A stretch of DNA of 64,000 nucleotides from Hanstruepera flava (GCF_023634025.1 NZ_JALJCW010000001.1:479501-543500), one strand, 5' to 3'; positions 34,559 to 43,701 are shown, counted from the first letter of the stretch. Notes: generated by a model from the sequence alone, not told the origin. Made by a program: numbers and translations.

Positions 34559-35962
34559 TCAATCTTTTAATTCTTCATTATTCGAAATTGGCGAAATACC
34601 ATACTTATCAATTAAATACACTAAACTTGTCATAGTTGCTGCGCCTAATTCCAGTTCGCGTTTATTTACATGTTCAAACGTATCGTTAGCAGCATGATGA
34701 TGGTCAAAATAACGTTGTGAATCTGGACGTAATCCAGCACATACATTGGTATCGGTTTTTAATGGACCAACATCGGCTCCGCTGCCACCCTTTTCAAAAT
34801 AATGAATTAAATAGGGCTTAAATAAGCTTCTCCAACTTTCAATTTTATTAAAAACAGCATCGCTACAATCAAAGCTAAAGCCTCGAGGTGTAAATCCTCC
34901 AGCATCACTTTCTAACGAAAAAATATGGTTTTCACCTTTTTGTTTGGCCACTTCAGCATATTTTGTTGCGCCACGTAGTCCATTTTCCTCATTCATAAAC
35001 AACACAACGCGAATACTACGTTTAGGCTTTATACCACTTTCTTTTAGTAAACGTAATACATCCATAGATTGCACACAACCTGCACCATCATCATGAGAAC
35101 CATCACCTAAATCCCAAGAGTCTAAATGGCCACCAACAATAATATATTCGTTAGGAAACTCGCTTCCAGTAATTTCACCAATAACGTTATACGATTGTAC
35201 GTCGTTCATTTGCTTACAGGTCTGGTTAAAAAAGAACTTTAAGTCTTTGTCTAAAGCCAACATACTACTCAATTTTTCGGCATCGTTTGTACTTATAGCA
35301 GCAGAAGGTATACGTTGCGAATTTGGCAAATCACCATAACTCATACTTCCGGTATGTGGCAAATCGTCTAAACGTAAATTCATGGAACGTACAATTACAC
35401 CAACTGCTCCAAGTTTACCAGCTTCCATGGCACCAGCATAACGCTGATTCACGCAACCGCCATAAGCTTCAAAAGTTTGAATTAAATCGGGTTGCATAGG
35501 TCTGTTAAAAAATACAATTTTTCCAGCAACATTTAAACGACCTAGTTTCTTTAATTCTTCAAAATCTTGGACTTCTATCACAGGTGCTTTTACACCACCA
35601 AAAGGCGTTGCGATTGATCCTCCTAAAGCGCAAATATTAACTGTGGTCGTTGATCCTGAACCAGACTCAATAAAGGCATATTCTTTAGTACCTCTAACCC
35701 ATTTGGGAACCATTACAGGTTGCAACCACACTTTATCCAATCCTAACTTTTCCAGTTCCTCTTTGGTATATTCAACAGCTTTTTCGGCATTTAAAGAGCC
35801 TGAAAGCCTGCCACCTATCTGATTAGACAAATAATCTAACCATTCATAACTCTTACCATTGGTTAAAGAAGTGGTGTAAATGGTTCTTAAGGTTTCAGCA
35901 TCGGTTTGAGCAGATACAATTACTGACGATAATATTGTAATAAGTAGAACTAGTTTTTTCAT
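34559..35962 (-). CDS. M28 family metallopeptidase (carboxypeptidase Q-like)
   Basis: This 467-residue secreted zinc aminopeptidase or carboxypeptidase starts with a signal peptide (MKKLVLLITILSSVIVSAQ). The peptidase core has the cocatalytic ligands in order: VGGHLDSWDLGDGSHDDGAG (His and Asp), VLFMNEENGLRGATKYAE (catalytic Glu pair), SLESDAGGF (Asp) and HHHAANDTFEHVNKRELEL (His). An inserted PA-type domain (about 110-250) lies between the N-terminal strand and the core, as in human CPQ. It lacks a T9SS C-terminal domain, so a periplasmic location is likely. It leads the operon with the type A, DinB-like and VOC genes. Confidence 0.92.
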   Translation of the reverse strand: MKKLVLLITILSSVIVSAQTDAETLRTIYTTSLTNGKSYEWLDYLSNQIGGRLSGSLNAEKAVEYTKEELEKLGLDKVWLQPVMVPKWVRGTKEYAFIESGSGSTTTVNICALGGSIATPFGGVKAPVIEVQDFEELKKLGRLNVAGKIVFFNRPMQPDLIQTFEAYGGCVNQRYAGAMEAGKLGAVGVIVRSMNLRLDDLPHTGSMSYGDLPNSQRIPSAAISTNDAEKLSSMLALDKDLKFFFNQTCKQMNDVQSYNVIGEITGSEFPNEYIIVGGHLDSWDLGDGSHDDGAGCVQSMDVLRLLKESGIKPKRSIRVVLFMNEENGLRGATKYAEVAKQKGENHIFSLESDAGGFTPRGFSFDCSDAVFNKIESWRSLFKPYLIHYFEKGGSGADVGPLKTDTNVCAGLRPDSQRYFDHHHAANDTFEHVNKRELELGAATMTSLVYLIDKYGISPISNNEELKD

Positions 35963-36042
35963 GAAAATAATTTGAATGGAAAGATACTATATTATTGGTG
36001 GTCTAAAAGTGAAAAAAAGTATAAAATCGATTAACTGAAAAG

Positions 36043-36921
36043 CTATTCACTTTCAAGTTGTTTTTTATACAAATCTATGTTAGCCTTTACATCTGGTTCA
36101 AGCTCAGGAGGTTCTATATCTGTGTAACGCTTTAAAGTATCATGCAAAACACGGGCTACAAGGTATCTAGCTGTTGGTTTATCATCGGCTGGAATGGCAT
36201 ACCAAGGCGCATGAGATTTAGAGGTTTTATTAATGGCCTCTTCATAACAAAACTGATAGTCGTCCCATAGTTTTCGTTCGTCTAAATCGCCTGGTGAAAA
36301 CTTCCAGTTTTTGTTTGGTTTGGCTAAACGGCGTAATAATCTGTGTTTTTGTTCATCTTTAGACAGATGAAGAAAAAACTTAAATATTATGGTGCCATTT
36401 TCGGCTATGTGCTTTTCAAAATTATTAATTTGCTCAAAACGCCTTTCCCAAAATGCCTCATTTACATCTTCTAAACTATTGACATCAGGTAGCTTTTCTC
36501 CTAGAATATATTGCGGATGCACACGCGTTACCAAAACGTTCTCGTAATGTGTACGGTTAAATACACCAAATTTGCCTCGAGCAGGTAGGGCTATATAATG
36601 ACGCCATAAATAATCATGATTAAGTTCCAATTCCGTAGGAACCTTAAAACTATGTACCACAACGCCTCTGGCGTTGAGTTCTTTAAAAACCTCACGAATT
36701 AAACTATCTTTACCAGCTGTGTCCATACCTTGAATGCAAATTAATGCCGCATACTTACCATGGGCATACATAGTATTTTGTATGTCTGCCAAATCTTCAC
36801 AAACATCTTCCAGAGCATGCTCAATTTTTTTCTTATTGGCTTGTAAATCAAATGTTGTTGGTATTTCAGATAATTTTATGGTTTGTTTGATTTGAAACGA
36901 TTCGATATTAATATCCTTCAT
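36043..36921 (-). CDS. polyphosphate kinase 2 family protein
   Basis: PPK2 enzymes transfer phosphate between polyphosphate and nucleotides in the cytoplasm. The 292-residue single-domain protein has Walker A QGMDTAGKDSLI (about 61-72), the lid region HDYLWRHYIALPARGKFGVF and the Walker B-like block FNRTHYENVLVTRVHP, the form typical of class III enzymes that phosphorylate AMP and ADP. It is preceded by the terminator of the neighbouring operon, so it has its own promoter, which I could not identify. Exact nucleotide specificity cannot be read from sequence. Confidence 0.9.
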   Translation of the reverse strand: MKDINIESFQIKQTIKLSEIPTTFDLQANKKKIEHALEDVCEDLADIQNTMYAHGKYAALICIQGMDTAGKDSLIREVFKELNARGVVVHSFKVPTELELNHDYLWRHYIALPARGKFGVFNRTHYENVLVTRVHPQYILGEKLPDVNSLEDVNEAFWERRFEQINNFEKHIAENGTIIFKFFLHLSKDEQKHRLLRRLAKPNKNWKFSPGDLDERKLWDDYQFCYEEAINKTSKSHAPWYAIPADDKPTARYLVARVLHDTLKRYTDIEPPELEPDVKANIDLYKKQLESE

Positions 36922-37004
36922 AAAGTGAATTTTAATTAGAATTATAAATATACTAATTCCTAATGATTGTATTGGTCAACAGGAAAAGGTCAATTGTTTA
37001 TTAT

Positions 37005-37034
37005 AAAAAAACACCGCTTAAGCGGTGTTTTTTT
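37005..37034. terminator. 30-base perfect palindrome, terminator of the regulator operon
   Basis: The arms centred on CACCGCTT/AAGCGGTG are flanked by a seven-base A-run and T-run, so the hairpin works on both strands. On the minus strand it lies 23 bases after the sigma-54 regulator stop. Confidence 0.85.
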
Positions 37035-37057
37035 ATGTACTCAATATTAATTAAAGC

Positions 37058-38221
37058 TCATTTTGAAGCAAACATCTTAACATCGCTTTCACTAACCTCT
37101 TTTTCACCTAATATAATTAAGCGTTCTACCACGTTACGCAATTCGCGAATGTTACCTGTCCAATCGTATTCTTGAAGGAGTTTAACAGCTTTGGCTGAAA
37201 AGGATTTTTTAACTGTACCTTGTTCTTTTGAAATCTTATCGGCAAAGTGCTCTATTAGTAACGGAATATCATCGCGTCTATCATTTAATGCTGGAACCTT
37301 AATAAGAATAACAGCCAATCTGTGATATAAATCTTCTCTAAAGCGTCCCTCTTCTATTTCCTTTTTTAAATTTTTGTTAGTTGCAGCAATTACACGAACA
37401 TCAACTTTGATATCTTTGTCATTACCAACACGCTGAATTTTATTTTCTTGAAGAGCTCGCAACACTTTAGCTTGTGCAGAAAGACTCATATCGCCTATTT
37501 CATCTAAAAAGATAGTACCTCCATTAGCCGCTTCAAATTTACCTGCTCGGTCTTTAACAGCACTAGTAAAAGCCCCTTTTACATGGCCGAATAGTTCACT
37601 TTCAATAAGTTCTGCAGGTATAGCAGCGCAGTTAACCTCAATTAATGGCCCTTTTGAACGTTCACTTTTTTGATGCAACCAATGCGCGACAAGTTCTTTT
37701 CCCGTTCCGTTTGGCCCAGTAATTAAAACACGAGCATCTGTTTGAGCAACTTTATCAATCATGTCTTTAATATGAGATATTGCATCACTCTCACCAATCA
37801 TCTCGTAGTTTTTACTTACTTTCTTTTTGAGCATTTTATTTTCAACTACTAGCTCTTTTCTATCCAATGCAATACGCACGGTATTAAGTAAACGGTTTAA
37901 ATCTGGTGGTTTTGATATATAGTCAAACGCACCCAGACGCATTGTATTAACAGCTGTGTCTAAATCGCCATGACCAGAAATCATAACAATAGGAATTTCA
38001 GGCTTAATTTTTTTGACAGCTTCCAGAACTTCAACACCATCCATCTTTGGCATTTTAATATCACATAAAACCAAATCGAAATCGTCTTGTTTTATTTTTT
38101 CTATTCCAGACAAGCCATCTTCGGCTTCATCAACTTGATAACTGTCATTTTCTTCAGATAATATTTTTACTAATACACGGCGTATAGCCGCCTCATCTTC
38201 AATTACTAATATTTTGGACAT
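37058..38221 (-). CDS. sigma-54-type response regulator without a DNA-binding domain (NtrC family)
   Basis: This 387-residue protein has an N-terminal receiver domain (1-120; phospho-acceptor Asp in LVLCDIKMP, Lys near ISKPPDL) and an AAA+ sigma-54 activator domain (about 140-365). Walker A is GPNGTGKELVAH, Walker B is TIFLDEIGDM and the R-fingers are in RFREDLYHRL. The sigma-54 loop reads GAFTSA where the usual form is GAFTGA. The protein ends at VKMFASK soon after the C-terminal helical subdomain, so the Fis-type helix-turn-helix is missing. No histidine kinase gene is adjacent; it is the last gene of a five-gene operon. Confidence 0.9.
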   Translation of the reverse strand: MSKILVIEDEAAIRRVLVKILSEENDSYQVDEAEDGLSGIEKIKQDDFDLVLCDIKMPKMDGVEVLEAVKKIKPEIPIVMISGHGDLDTAVNTMRLGAFDYISKPPDLNRLLNTVRIALDRKELVVENKMLKKKVSKNYEMIGESDAISHIKDMIDKVAQTDARVLITGPNGTGKELVAHWLHQKSERSKGPLIEVNCAAIPAELIESELFGHVKGAFTSAVKDRAGKFEAANGGTIFLDEIGDMSLSAQAKVLRALQENKIQRVGNDKDIKVDVRVIAATNKNLKKEIEEGRFREDLYHRLAVILIKVPALNDRRDDIPLLIEHFADKISKEQGTVKKSFSAKAVKLLQEYDWTGNIRELRNVVERLIILGEKEVSESDVKMFASK

Positions 38222-38222
38222 A

Positions 38223-39107
38223 TTATATTTTAAATTTTAATCCGGTTCTTAAATAAGGCGCATTTATGTTGTCTAATTTATAAATTTCATCGCGATTTTC
38301 AGCTCTTAAAACATTATTTAAACGGAATGTATACCCTGTATATATATAAGCAGCTAAATGATCTGTAAAACTGTACTCATAACCCAGTCCACCCACAACT
38401 ACAGATAACGAAATATGATCGGCTAGTTCATCATTAATAACAATCGCGTCTTGAATATGAGCATAAAATCCATCAAAAGTCACAAATGTTTGAAATGTGC
38501 TCTTACTATTAAGTTGTAGTTTAATATTAGATTTTGGAATACCTAATGTATAACTCCATTTTTCATTAAGTATTCTATAGTAACTAATAAACGGTAGAGG
38601 AAAAGGCACACCAGCTGTTGAATTATAGGTTAGACCTAAAATTAATCGCCATGGATTATTTAAACTTTCATCTTTCAATCTATCTTTTATAGCGTAAATA
38701 CCACCATTTATAAAAAAATCTCTCCAAGTAATACTTTGCGTTAATGTCGATGCTATTCTAGGATAAACTTTTACTCCAAATCGCCAATCATCATGAGTTT
38801 TAAATGTATATGCCATTGAAAAATCTATGATATGAAATTTATCAATGATATCGGTTTCGAATGGATAGGGTTCTTCTAATTTTAGATGCACTCGATTGTA
38901 TTCTGCACCAATAACAAAATAGCTGCCTTTTTTCAGTTCAATCGGGTAATTAAATAAGGCGCGAAAGCGTGTGTATTGGTCTTCAGATTGACTTTGCGGG
39001 ATAAATGAATATTCTAATCGAGCAATATCTGTAAGTTGGGCTATGGTACTATTTGGCACAAACATTAAAGTGAATAAGATTATCACTTTAAATATTTGAG
39101 TATTCAT
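38223..39107 (-). CDS. DUF6268-like outer membrane beta-barrel protein
   Basis: This 294-residue protein has a signal peptide (MNTQIFKVIILFTLMFVPNS) and an alternating hydrophobic pattern of beta strands that suggests an outer membrane barrel. Examples are VIGAEYNRVHLKLEE, LILGLTYNSTAGVPFPLPFI and LAAYIYTGYTFRLNNVLRAE. It ends YLRTGLKFKI with an aromatic or hydrophobic C-terminus as barrels often do. The pattern resembles DUF6268 proteins, a name I give from memory. The role is unknown. It sits one base before the regulator gene in the same transcript. Confidence 0.65.
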   Translation of the reverse strand: MNTQIFKVIILFTLMFVPNSTIAQLTDIARLEYSFIPQSQSEDQYTRFRALFNYPIELKKGSYFVIGAEYNRVHLKLEEPYPFETDIIDKFHIIDFSMAYTFKTHDDWRFGVKVYPRIASTLTQSITWRDFFINGGIYAIKDRLKDESLNNPWRLILGLTYNSTAGVPFPLPFISYYRILNEKWSYTLGIPKSNIKLQLNSKSTFQTFVTFDGFYAHIQDAIVINDELADHISLSVVVGGLGYEYSFTDHLAAYIYTGYTFRLNNVLRAENRDEIYKLDNINAPYLRTGLKFKI

Positions 39108-39130
39108 TCTTTGCTTGATTAACTTAATAA

Positions 39131-40027
39131 TTATTGTTTGCTGGGTTTTTCAAAAATATGAACATCTCTCTGTGGGAATGGTATGGTAACATTATGTTCC
39201 CTAAACAACCTATCAATTTCAAAACGGATGTTGCTTTTAGGAAATTGCGCCTTAAAACTATTATTAATGGTAAATATTACTTTAAAATTTAGTGAGCTAT
39301 CTCCAAAATTTGTAAATAATACAATCGTTTCTTCATGATTCAAAGTCTCTGGTTGAGCATTTGCTGCTTGAATAAGCAACTTTTTAACCAATTGCACATC
39401 ACTACCATAAGCTACACCAACCTCAACACTTTCGCGAGTAGTTATGCCATTTTGCGTCCAATTATATAAACTATTCGTTAAATACAAATGGTTTGGTATT
39501 ACCAAAACTTTATTGTCAATTGTTACAGCTCTTGTTGTGCGTAACTTTATTTCATCTACTCGACCAACCATACCATCTATTTCAATAATATCGCCAACAT
39601 GTAAACTCTGGTCTATTAAAATAAAAACACCAGAAATGATGTCCTGAAAAAGGGTTTGCAGTGCTAAACCAACACCAATCAATAATGCCGCCGAAGCTGC
39701 AAAAATAGCCGTTACGTTAATACCGACCGAATGAAAAACAATGAGTAAAACCACGATGTAAACTACCCATCGTGCAAATGAAAAAACAGTTTGAAACTTG
39801 GCTCTGTCATCTTTAGGCAAACGTCTTGAAAACAACCTTTTAACAATACTCAAAACAATTGTTGTAACTATATAAATAATTAAAACCAATAAAACGAGGC
39901 CAATTGTTATTTTAATGGTCTTGTCTTCGTTTACGTACAAAACTGTACCTAGAAAATCCACAAATGATTCCCAAATACTACTCTCTTTTACAATTTCTTC
40001 AATTTCTTCTAATTGATTCTGTCTCAT
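39131..40027 (-). CDS. small-conductance mechanosensitive channel (MscS family)
   Basis: MscS opens under membrane tension in the inner membrane to release solutes on hypo-osmotic shock. I put the start at 40027 (MRQNQLEEIEEIVKESS), because the longer frame to 40081 overlaps the ABC permease gene. The 298-residue protein has about three membrane segments, the pore-lining helix GVGLALQTLFQDIISGVFIL (about 130-150) and the MscS beta domain (DQSLHVGDIIEIDGMVGRVD, then VLVIPNHLYLTNSLYN). It is typical of the short MscS type. The gene is four bases downstream of the ABC permease. Confidence 0.92.
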   Translation of the reverse strand: MRQNQLEEIEEIVKESSIWESFVDFLGTVLYVNEDKTIKITIGLVLLVLIIYIVTTIVLSIVKRLFSRRLPKDDRAKFQTVFSFARWVVYIVVLLIVFHSVGINVTAIFAASAALLIGVGLALQTLFQDIISGVFILIDQSLHVGDIIEIDGMVGRVDEIKLRTTRAVTIDNKVLVIPNHLYLTNSLYNWTQNGITTRESVEVGVAYGSDVQLVKKLLIQAANAQPETLNHEETIVLFTNFGDSSLNFKVIFTINNSFKAQFPKSNIRFEIDRLFREHNVTIPFPQRDVHIFEKPSKQ

Positions 40028-40031
40028 AAAC

Positions 40032-41345
40032 TTAATATTTAATCCATTTAATGAGTTCTTTATAGCTTGGTTTTTTACCATACATTAATATTCCTACACG
40101 ATAGATTTTTGCCGCAACCCAAACTGTAAAAACAAAAGTTCCAATTAATATTCCTAAAGATAATAATTGCTCCCAAATTGGAACTCCAAATGGAATGCGC
40201 ATAAGCATAACAACTGGAGATGTAAAAGGGATATGCGAAAACAAAGTAGACACCATACCATGAGGATCTTCTATTACTGTAAATATTCCAATATAAACGG
40301 CTAAAATTAATGGCATTAAAATAGGCAACATAAATTGCTGTGTGTCCGTTTCGTTATCAACAGCTGCACCAATAGCTGCATAAAGTGAACTGTACAGTAA
40401 ATAGCCGCCAATAAAAAAGAAAATGAATGCTAAAATTAAATTTAAAATAGGCAAATTAGAGAATGCCACCAGAACCTGTTGCGCCTCGAAAGATACAGCT
40501 CCTGTGTTAGCAGATTGATTAATTAACTCCTGTTGTGTTAATTGCGATTGCATTAAATCTATGCCAAAAACACTTGACACTATTAGCATTAGAATACCAC
40601 CTAAAACAATCCAAATCACAAATTGAGTAATACCTGCCAACGATGTTCCAATTATTTTACCCAGCATTAATTGAACTGGTTTTACAGAAGAGATAATGAC
40701 CTCAATAATACGACTGGTTTTTTCTTCTATAACACTTCTCATAATCATATTACCGTAAATAATTATGAACATAAACAATAAATACCCTGCAGCACCACCA
40801 AAAATAAGTTTTACTATACTATCTGTTTTTGATGTCTTTTCACCAACAAAACTTTCTTGTACAATATCTACACGTACTCTTGAATTACGTATTTGTTCAA
40901 TATTAACATTTAAGCGCTCTAATTTTAAGTCGGTTAAATAGTTACCTAATTTATCTTCCAAGCTTCCTATGAAAGTAAGCGAAGGCGAATCTACGGAATA
41001 GAACTTAATATTGTTGGCCAATGTATCAACATCAATACTATTCTCCACATATAATAGGCCATAGTTTTCTTGCTCCTCAACAAGAGTTTTTGCCTCTTCT
41101 AGCGACATGTTTGGTAAAAATGAATAATTAATATTATCTGTGCTTTCTAGTACAGATTGCATTAACCCAGAATTATCCAAAACCGAAACTTCTCGTTTAG
41201 CATTATTGTTAATTTGAGACAAATAGGCCACAACTGCAACTAAAGCTATCATAATTACAGGGCTTAAAATTGTCATGACAATAAAAGACTTGTTCTTAAC
41301 TTTAGTTAAATACTCGCGCTTTATAATTAGTGGTAAATGATTCAT
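40032..41345 (-). CDS. ABC transporter permease (NatB-like)
   Basis: This 437-residue permease has an N-terminal membrane segment (about 20-45), a periplasmic domain of about 150 residues and a C-terminal block of five to six membrane segments. MRSVIEEKTSRIIEVIISSV (about 200-220) is the conserved cytoplasmic motif of the NatB-like ABC-2 permeases (Na+ or drug export). It pairs with the ATPase gene two bases upstream. The substrate is not deducible. Confidence 0.88.
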   Translation of the reverse strand: MNHLPLIIKREYLTKVKNKSFIVMTILSPVIMIALVAVVAYLSQINNNAKREVSVLDNSGLMQSVLESTDNINYSFLPNMSLEEAKTLVEEQENYGLLYVENSIDVDTLANNIKFYSVDSPSLTFIGSLEDKLGNYLTDLKLERLNVNIEQIRNSRVRVDIVQESFVGEKTSKTDSIVKLIFGGAAGYLLFMFIIIYGNMIMRSVIEEKTSRIIEVIISSVKPVQLMLGKIIGTSLAGITQFVIWIVLGGILMLIVSSVFGIDLMQSQLTQQELINQSANTGAVSFEAQQVLVAFSNLPILNLILAFIFFFIGGYLLYSSLYAAIGAAVDNETDTQQFMLPILMPLILAVYIGIFTVIEDPHGMVSTLFSHIPFTSPVVMLMRIPFGVPIWEQLLSLGILIGTFVFTVWVAAKIYRVGILMYGKKPSYKELIKWIKY

Positions 41346-41347
41346 GT

Positions 41348-42274
41348 TTAATTACTCTTTACAGATTGAATAAAAATATCATTGGCACTTGGCACTTGTT
41401 CAACAAAATGGCACACGCTTCCTTTTGTCATTAAAAAGTCTAATAAATCGTTTGCTGAATCAGCATCAGATAGCTTGACATTATACTTTAATTCATCTCC
41501 TATAGACTTGTAACTAGCCTTTGACGTTTTAAATCTCGATATAAGTTCATTTTCGAAGCCAGTTTCTTGAAAAGGGTTAATACCAACCTCAAACGTATTG
41601 GTTTTATAAGCTCTTTTAATATCGATTAATTTACCATCAAGAATTTTGTTTGATTGGTGAATCAAAGCTATATGGTCACAAAGTTCCTCAACAGACTCCA
41701 TACGATGGGTTGAAAATATTACTGTTGCGCCATTTTCTTTGAGCCTGATTATTTCATCTTTAATAATATTGGCATTTATAGGGTCAAATCCTGAAAATGG
41801 CTCATCAAATATCAATAATTTTGGCTCATGCAAGACAGTAACAACAAACTGAATTTTTTGTGCCATACCTTTAGAGAGTTCTTGAATTTTTTTATTCCAC
41901 CAATCTCCTATTTCTAGGCGTTCAAACCAATATTTTAATCGCTTTTTAGCCTCCTGTTTACTCAAACCCTTAAGTTGCGCTAAATAAAGGGCCTGCTCGC
42001 CAACTTTCATAGATTTATATAACCCACGTTCTTCAGGCAAATAACCAATATCTTTTATATGTTTAGGCTGTAAGGATTCAGAATCCAGAATTACACGCCC
42101 TTGATCTGGCATGGTTATCTGGTTTATTATTCTTATTAATGTTGTTTTACCAGCCCCATTCGGACCCAATAATCCAAAAACACTGCCTTTAGGAACTGCA
42201 ATAGACACTTTATTCAATGCAGTAAAATCGCCAAATTTTTTAGAAACATCGTGTACTTCCAATAAGTAATCCAT
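41348..42274 (-). CDS. ABC transporter ATP-binding protein (NatA-like)
   Basis: This 308-residue ATPase energises the NatB-like permease. Walker A is GPNGAGKTTLI (about 37-47), the signature is ELSKGMAQKIQFVV and Walker B is LLIFDEPFSGFDP, with the switch His in VIFSTHRMES. The extra C-terminal part of about 80 residues is usual for this branch. It is the first gene of a five-gene minus-strand operon (ABC pair, MscS, barrel protein, regulator) with intergenic gaps of 1 to 23 bases. A weak promoter TATCTTTA is at 42305-42312. Confidence 0.9.
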   Translation of the reverse strand: MDYLLEVHDVSKKFGDFTALNKVSIAVPKGSVFGLLGPNGAGKTTLIRIINQITMPDQGRVILDSESLQPKHIKDIGYLPEERGLYKSMKVGEQALYLAQLKGLSKQEAKKRLKYWFERLEIGDWWNKKIQELSKGMAQKIQFVVTVLHEPKLLIFDEPFSGFDPINANIIKDEIIRLKENGATVIFSTHRMESVEELCDHIALIHQSNKILDGKLIDIKRAYKTNTFEVGINPFQETGFENELISRFKTSKASYKSIGDELKYNVKLSDADSANDLLDFLMTKGSVCHFVEQVPSANDIFIQSVKSN

Positions 42275-42364
42275 TCTTGAATTGCTATTTATTGTTGCAT
42301 TGGGTAAAGATATTAAATGTAGTAGAGTAAATTAAAAATAATAAGCCCTAAATACGTTTTAATA

Positions 42365-42452
42365 AAAACAAAACCCATCCTTAAAAACGAATTTAAGGAT
42401 GGGAAAAAATTGCTATGAAAAAGAAAAATTACCACTATTCTAGAATAGTGAT
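42365..42452 (-). ncRNA. candidate small RNA between dnaJ and the ABC operon
   Basis: On the minus strand the promoter element TATATTTG (42464-42457) is followed by an 18-base palindrome (CACTATTC/GAATAGTG, 42433-42450) and then by a very strong terminator with a 12-base-pair perfect stem (42374-42403, loop AACGAA) and a T-rich tail. The dnaJ transcript already ends upstream at another terminator, so this second one appears to serve a separate transcript of about 85 bases. No ORF of useful length is present. The unit is inferred; I found no known RNA family match. Confidence 0.45.
42374..42403 (-). terminator. strong terminator of the candidate small RNA
   Basis: CCCATCCTTAAA pairs perfectly with TTTAAGGATGGG around a six-base loop. 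On the minus strand it is followed by a T-rich tract. It stands about 100 bases upstream of the ABC operon start. Confidence 0.8.
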
Positions 42453-42456
42453 AAAT

Positions 42457-42464
42457 CAAATATA
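42457..42464 (-). promoter_or_regulatory. flavobacterial -7 promoter element of the candidate small RNA
   Basis: The minus strand reads TATATTTG, an exact TAnnTTTG match, seven bases before the 18-base palindrome. Confidence 0.5.
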
Positions 42465-42522
42465 GTGTTTTTTCTGTAACTATTAATAAAAGTCGATAAA
42501 TAACTTTAATAATAATCAAAAA

Positions 42523-42545
42523 AAATCCGCTAAACAAGCGGATTT
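42523..42545 (-). terminator. dnaJ terminator
   Basis: AAATCCGC and GCGGATTT pair around a seven-base loop, with a long T-run on the minus strand. It lies 26 bases after the dnaJ stop. Confidence 0.85.
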
Positions 42546-42570
42546 ATATAGGGTTCAAGAAATTGACTAG

Positions 42571-43701
42571 TTATGAAAACATATCTTTCACCTTCTCAAA
42601 AAACGATTTGTCACCAATTTCTGGCTTCGGTTCAAAATGTTCGTCATTTCTCATGCTTTCAAAAAAGTCTTTTTGTTGCTTATTTAATGTTTTGGGTGTC
42701 CAAACATTAACATGTACAAGTAGATCTCCTTTACCATAACCATTTATAGATGGAATACCTTTACCCCGTAAACGCAGTATTTTACCTGATTGGACTCCTG
42801 GTTCAATTTTTATACGAACTTTTCCAGTAACAGTATCAATTTCCTTTGAAGTTCCCAATACTGCATCAGGCAAACTAACATATAAATCGTAATGTAAATT
42901 ATCACCTTCACGCTGTAGTGTTGGATGATTTTCTTCCTCTATAGCAACTAGTAAATCACCTGAAATACCATTTCCAGGCGCTTCATTTCCTTTACCAGAA
43001 ACTTTTAGTTGCATACCATCTACAACTCCAGCAGGTATTTTAATAGAAACCGTTTCTTCTTTAACAATAAGGCCATGCGCATCAGCATCACTTGGTTTTT
43101 TATCAATAGTCTGGCCTGCTCCACCACAAACATTACAGGTTGATGCCGTTTGCATGCGTCCCAAAATCGTATTGGTAACCCGTGTAACCTGACCCGAGCC
43201 ATTACAAGTACTACATGTTTTATATGTTGTTCCCGGAGCTTGAACTTTACGTCTTACTTTTACCTTTTTCTCAACACCATTGGCTATATCTTCCAGAGTT
43301 AATTTAACACGAATACGAAGATTACTGCCTTTAACACGACGTTGTCCGCCGCCTCCAAATCCACCGCCAAAACCAGAGAATCCGCCGCTTCCGCCAAAGG
43401 CTCCTCCAAAAATATCCCCAAACTGGCTGAATATATCGTCCATATTCATGCCGCCTCCACCAAAGCCTCCAGCACCATCAAAAGCTTGGTGTCCAAATTG
43501 GTCGTAACGCGCTTTTTTATCAGCATTACTTAATACTTCATAAGCTTCAGCCGCTTCCTTAAATTTAGCTTCGGCTTCTTTATCATCTGGGTTTTTGTCC
43601 GGATGATACTTTAAAGCCATTTTTCGGTAAGCTTTCTTTATTTCTGAATCTGAAGCACTTTTGGTTACTCCTAATATGTCGTAATAATCTCGTTTTGCCA
43701 T
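42571..43701 (-). CDS. dnaJ: chaperone DnaJ with a single zinc centre
   Basis: DnaJ delivers unfolded proteins to DnaK and stimulates its ATPase. The 376-residue protein has the J domain with its HPD motif ([10 protein letters not shown], about 33-35), the Gly/Phe-rich linker (about 75-118) and the C-terminal substrate-binding domains. The zinc region has only two CxxCxGxG motifs (CSTCNGSG and CNVCGGAG), which align with motifs 2 and 3 of the four in Escherichia coli DnaJ. Zinc centre II is therefore kept and centre I is absent. It is three bases downstream of grpE; dnaK is elsewhere. Confidence 0.96.
   Translation of the reverse strand: MAKRDYYDILGVTKSASDSEIKKAYRKMALKYHPDKNPDDKEAEAKFKEAAEAYEVLSNADKKARYDQFGHQAFDGAGGFGGGGMNMDDIFSQFGDIFGGAFGGSGGFSGFGGGFGGGGQRRVKGSNLRIRVKLTLEDIANGVEKKVKVRRKVQAPGTTYKTCSTCNGSGQVTRVTNTILGRMQTASTCNVCGGAGQTIDKKPSDADAHGLIVKEETVSIKIPAGVVDGMQLKVSGKGNEAPGNGISGDLLVAIEEENHPTLQREGDNLHYDLYVSLPDAVLGTSKEIDTVTGKVRIKIEPGVQSGKILRLRGKGIPSINGYGKGDLLVHVNVWTPKTLNKQQKDFFESMRNDEHFEPKPEIGDKSFFEKVKDMFS

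Noticed and set aside
42313-42537. A 74-codon minus-strand frame upstream of the ABC operon
   Set aside because: It runs straight through two terminators and a palindrome, so it is very unlikely to be translated.
43280-43507. A proline-rich plus-strand frame opposite dnaJ
   Set aside because: It is the antisense of the Gly/Phe-rich linker codons of dnaJ, a common artefact.
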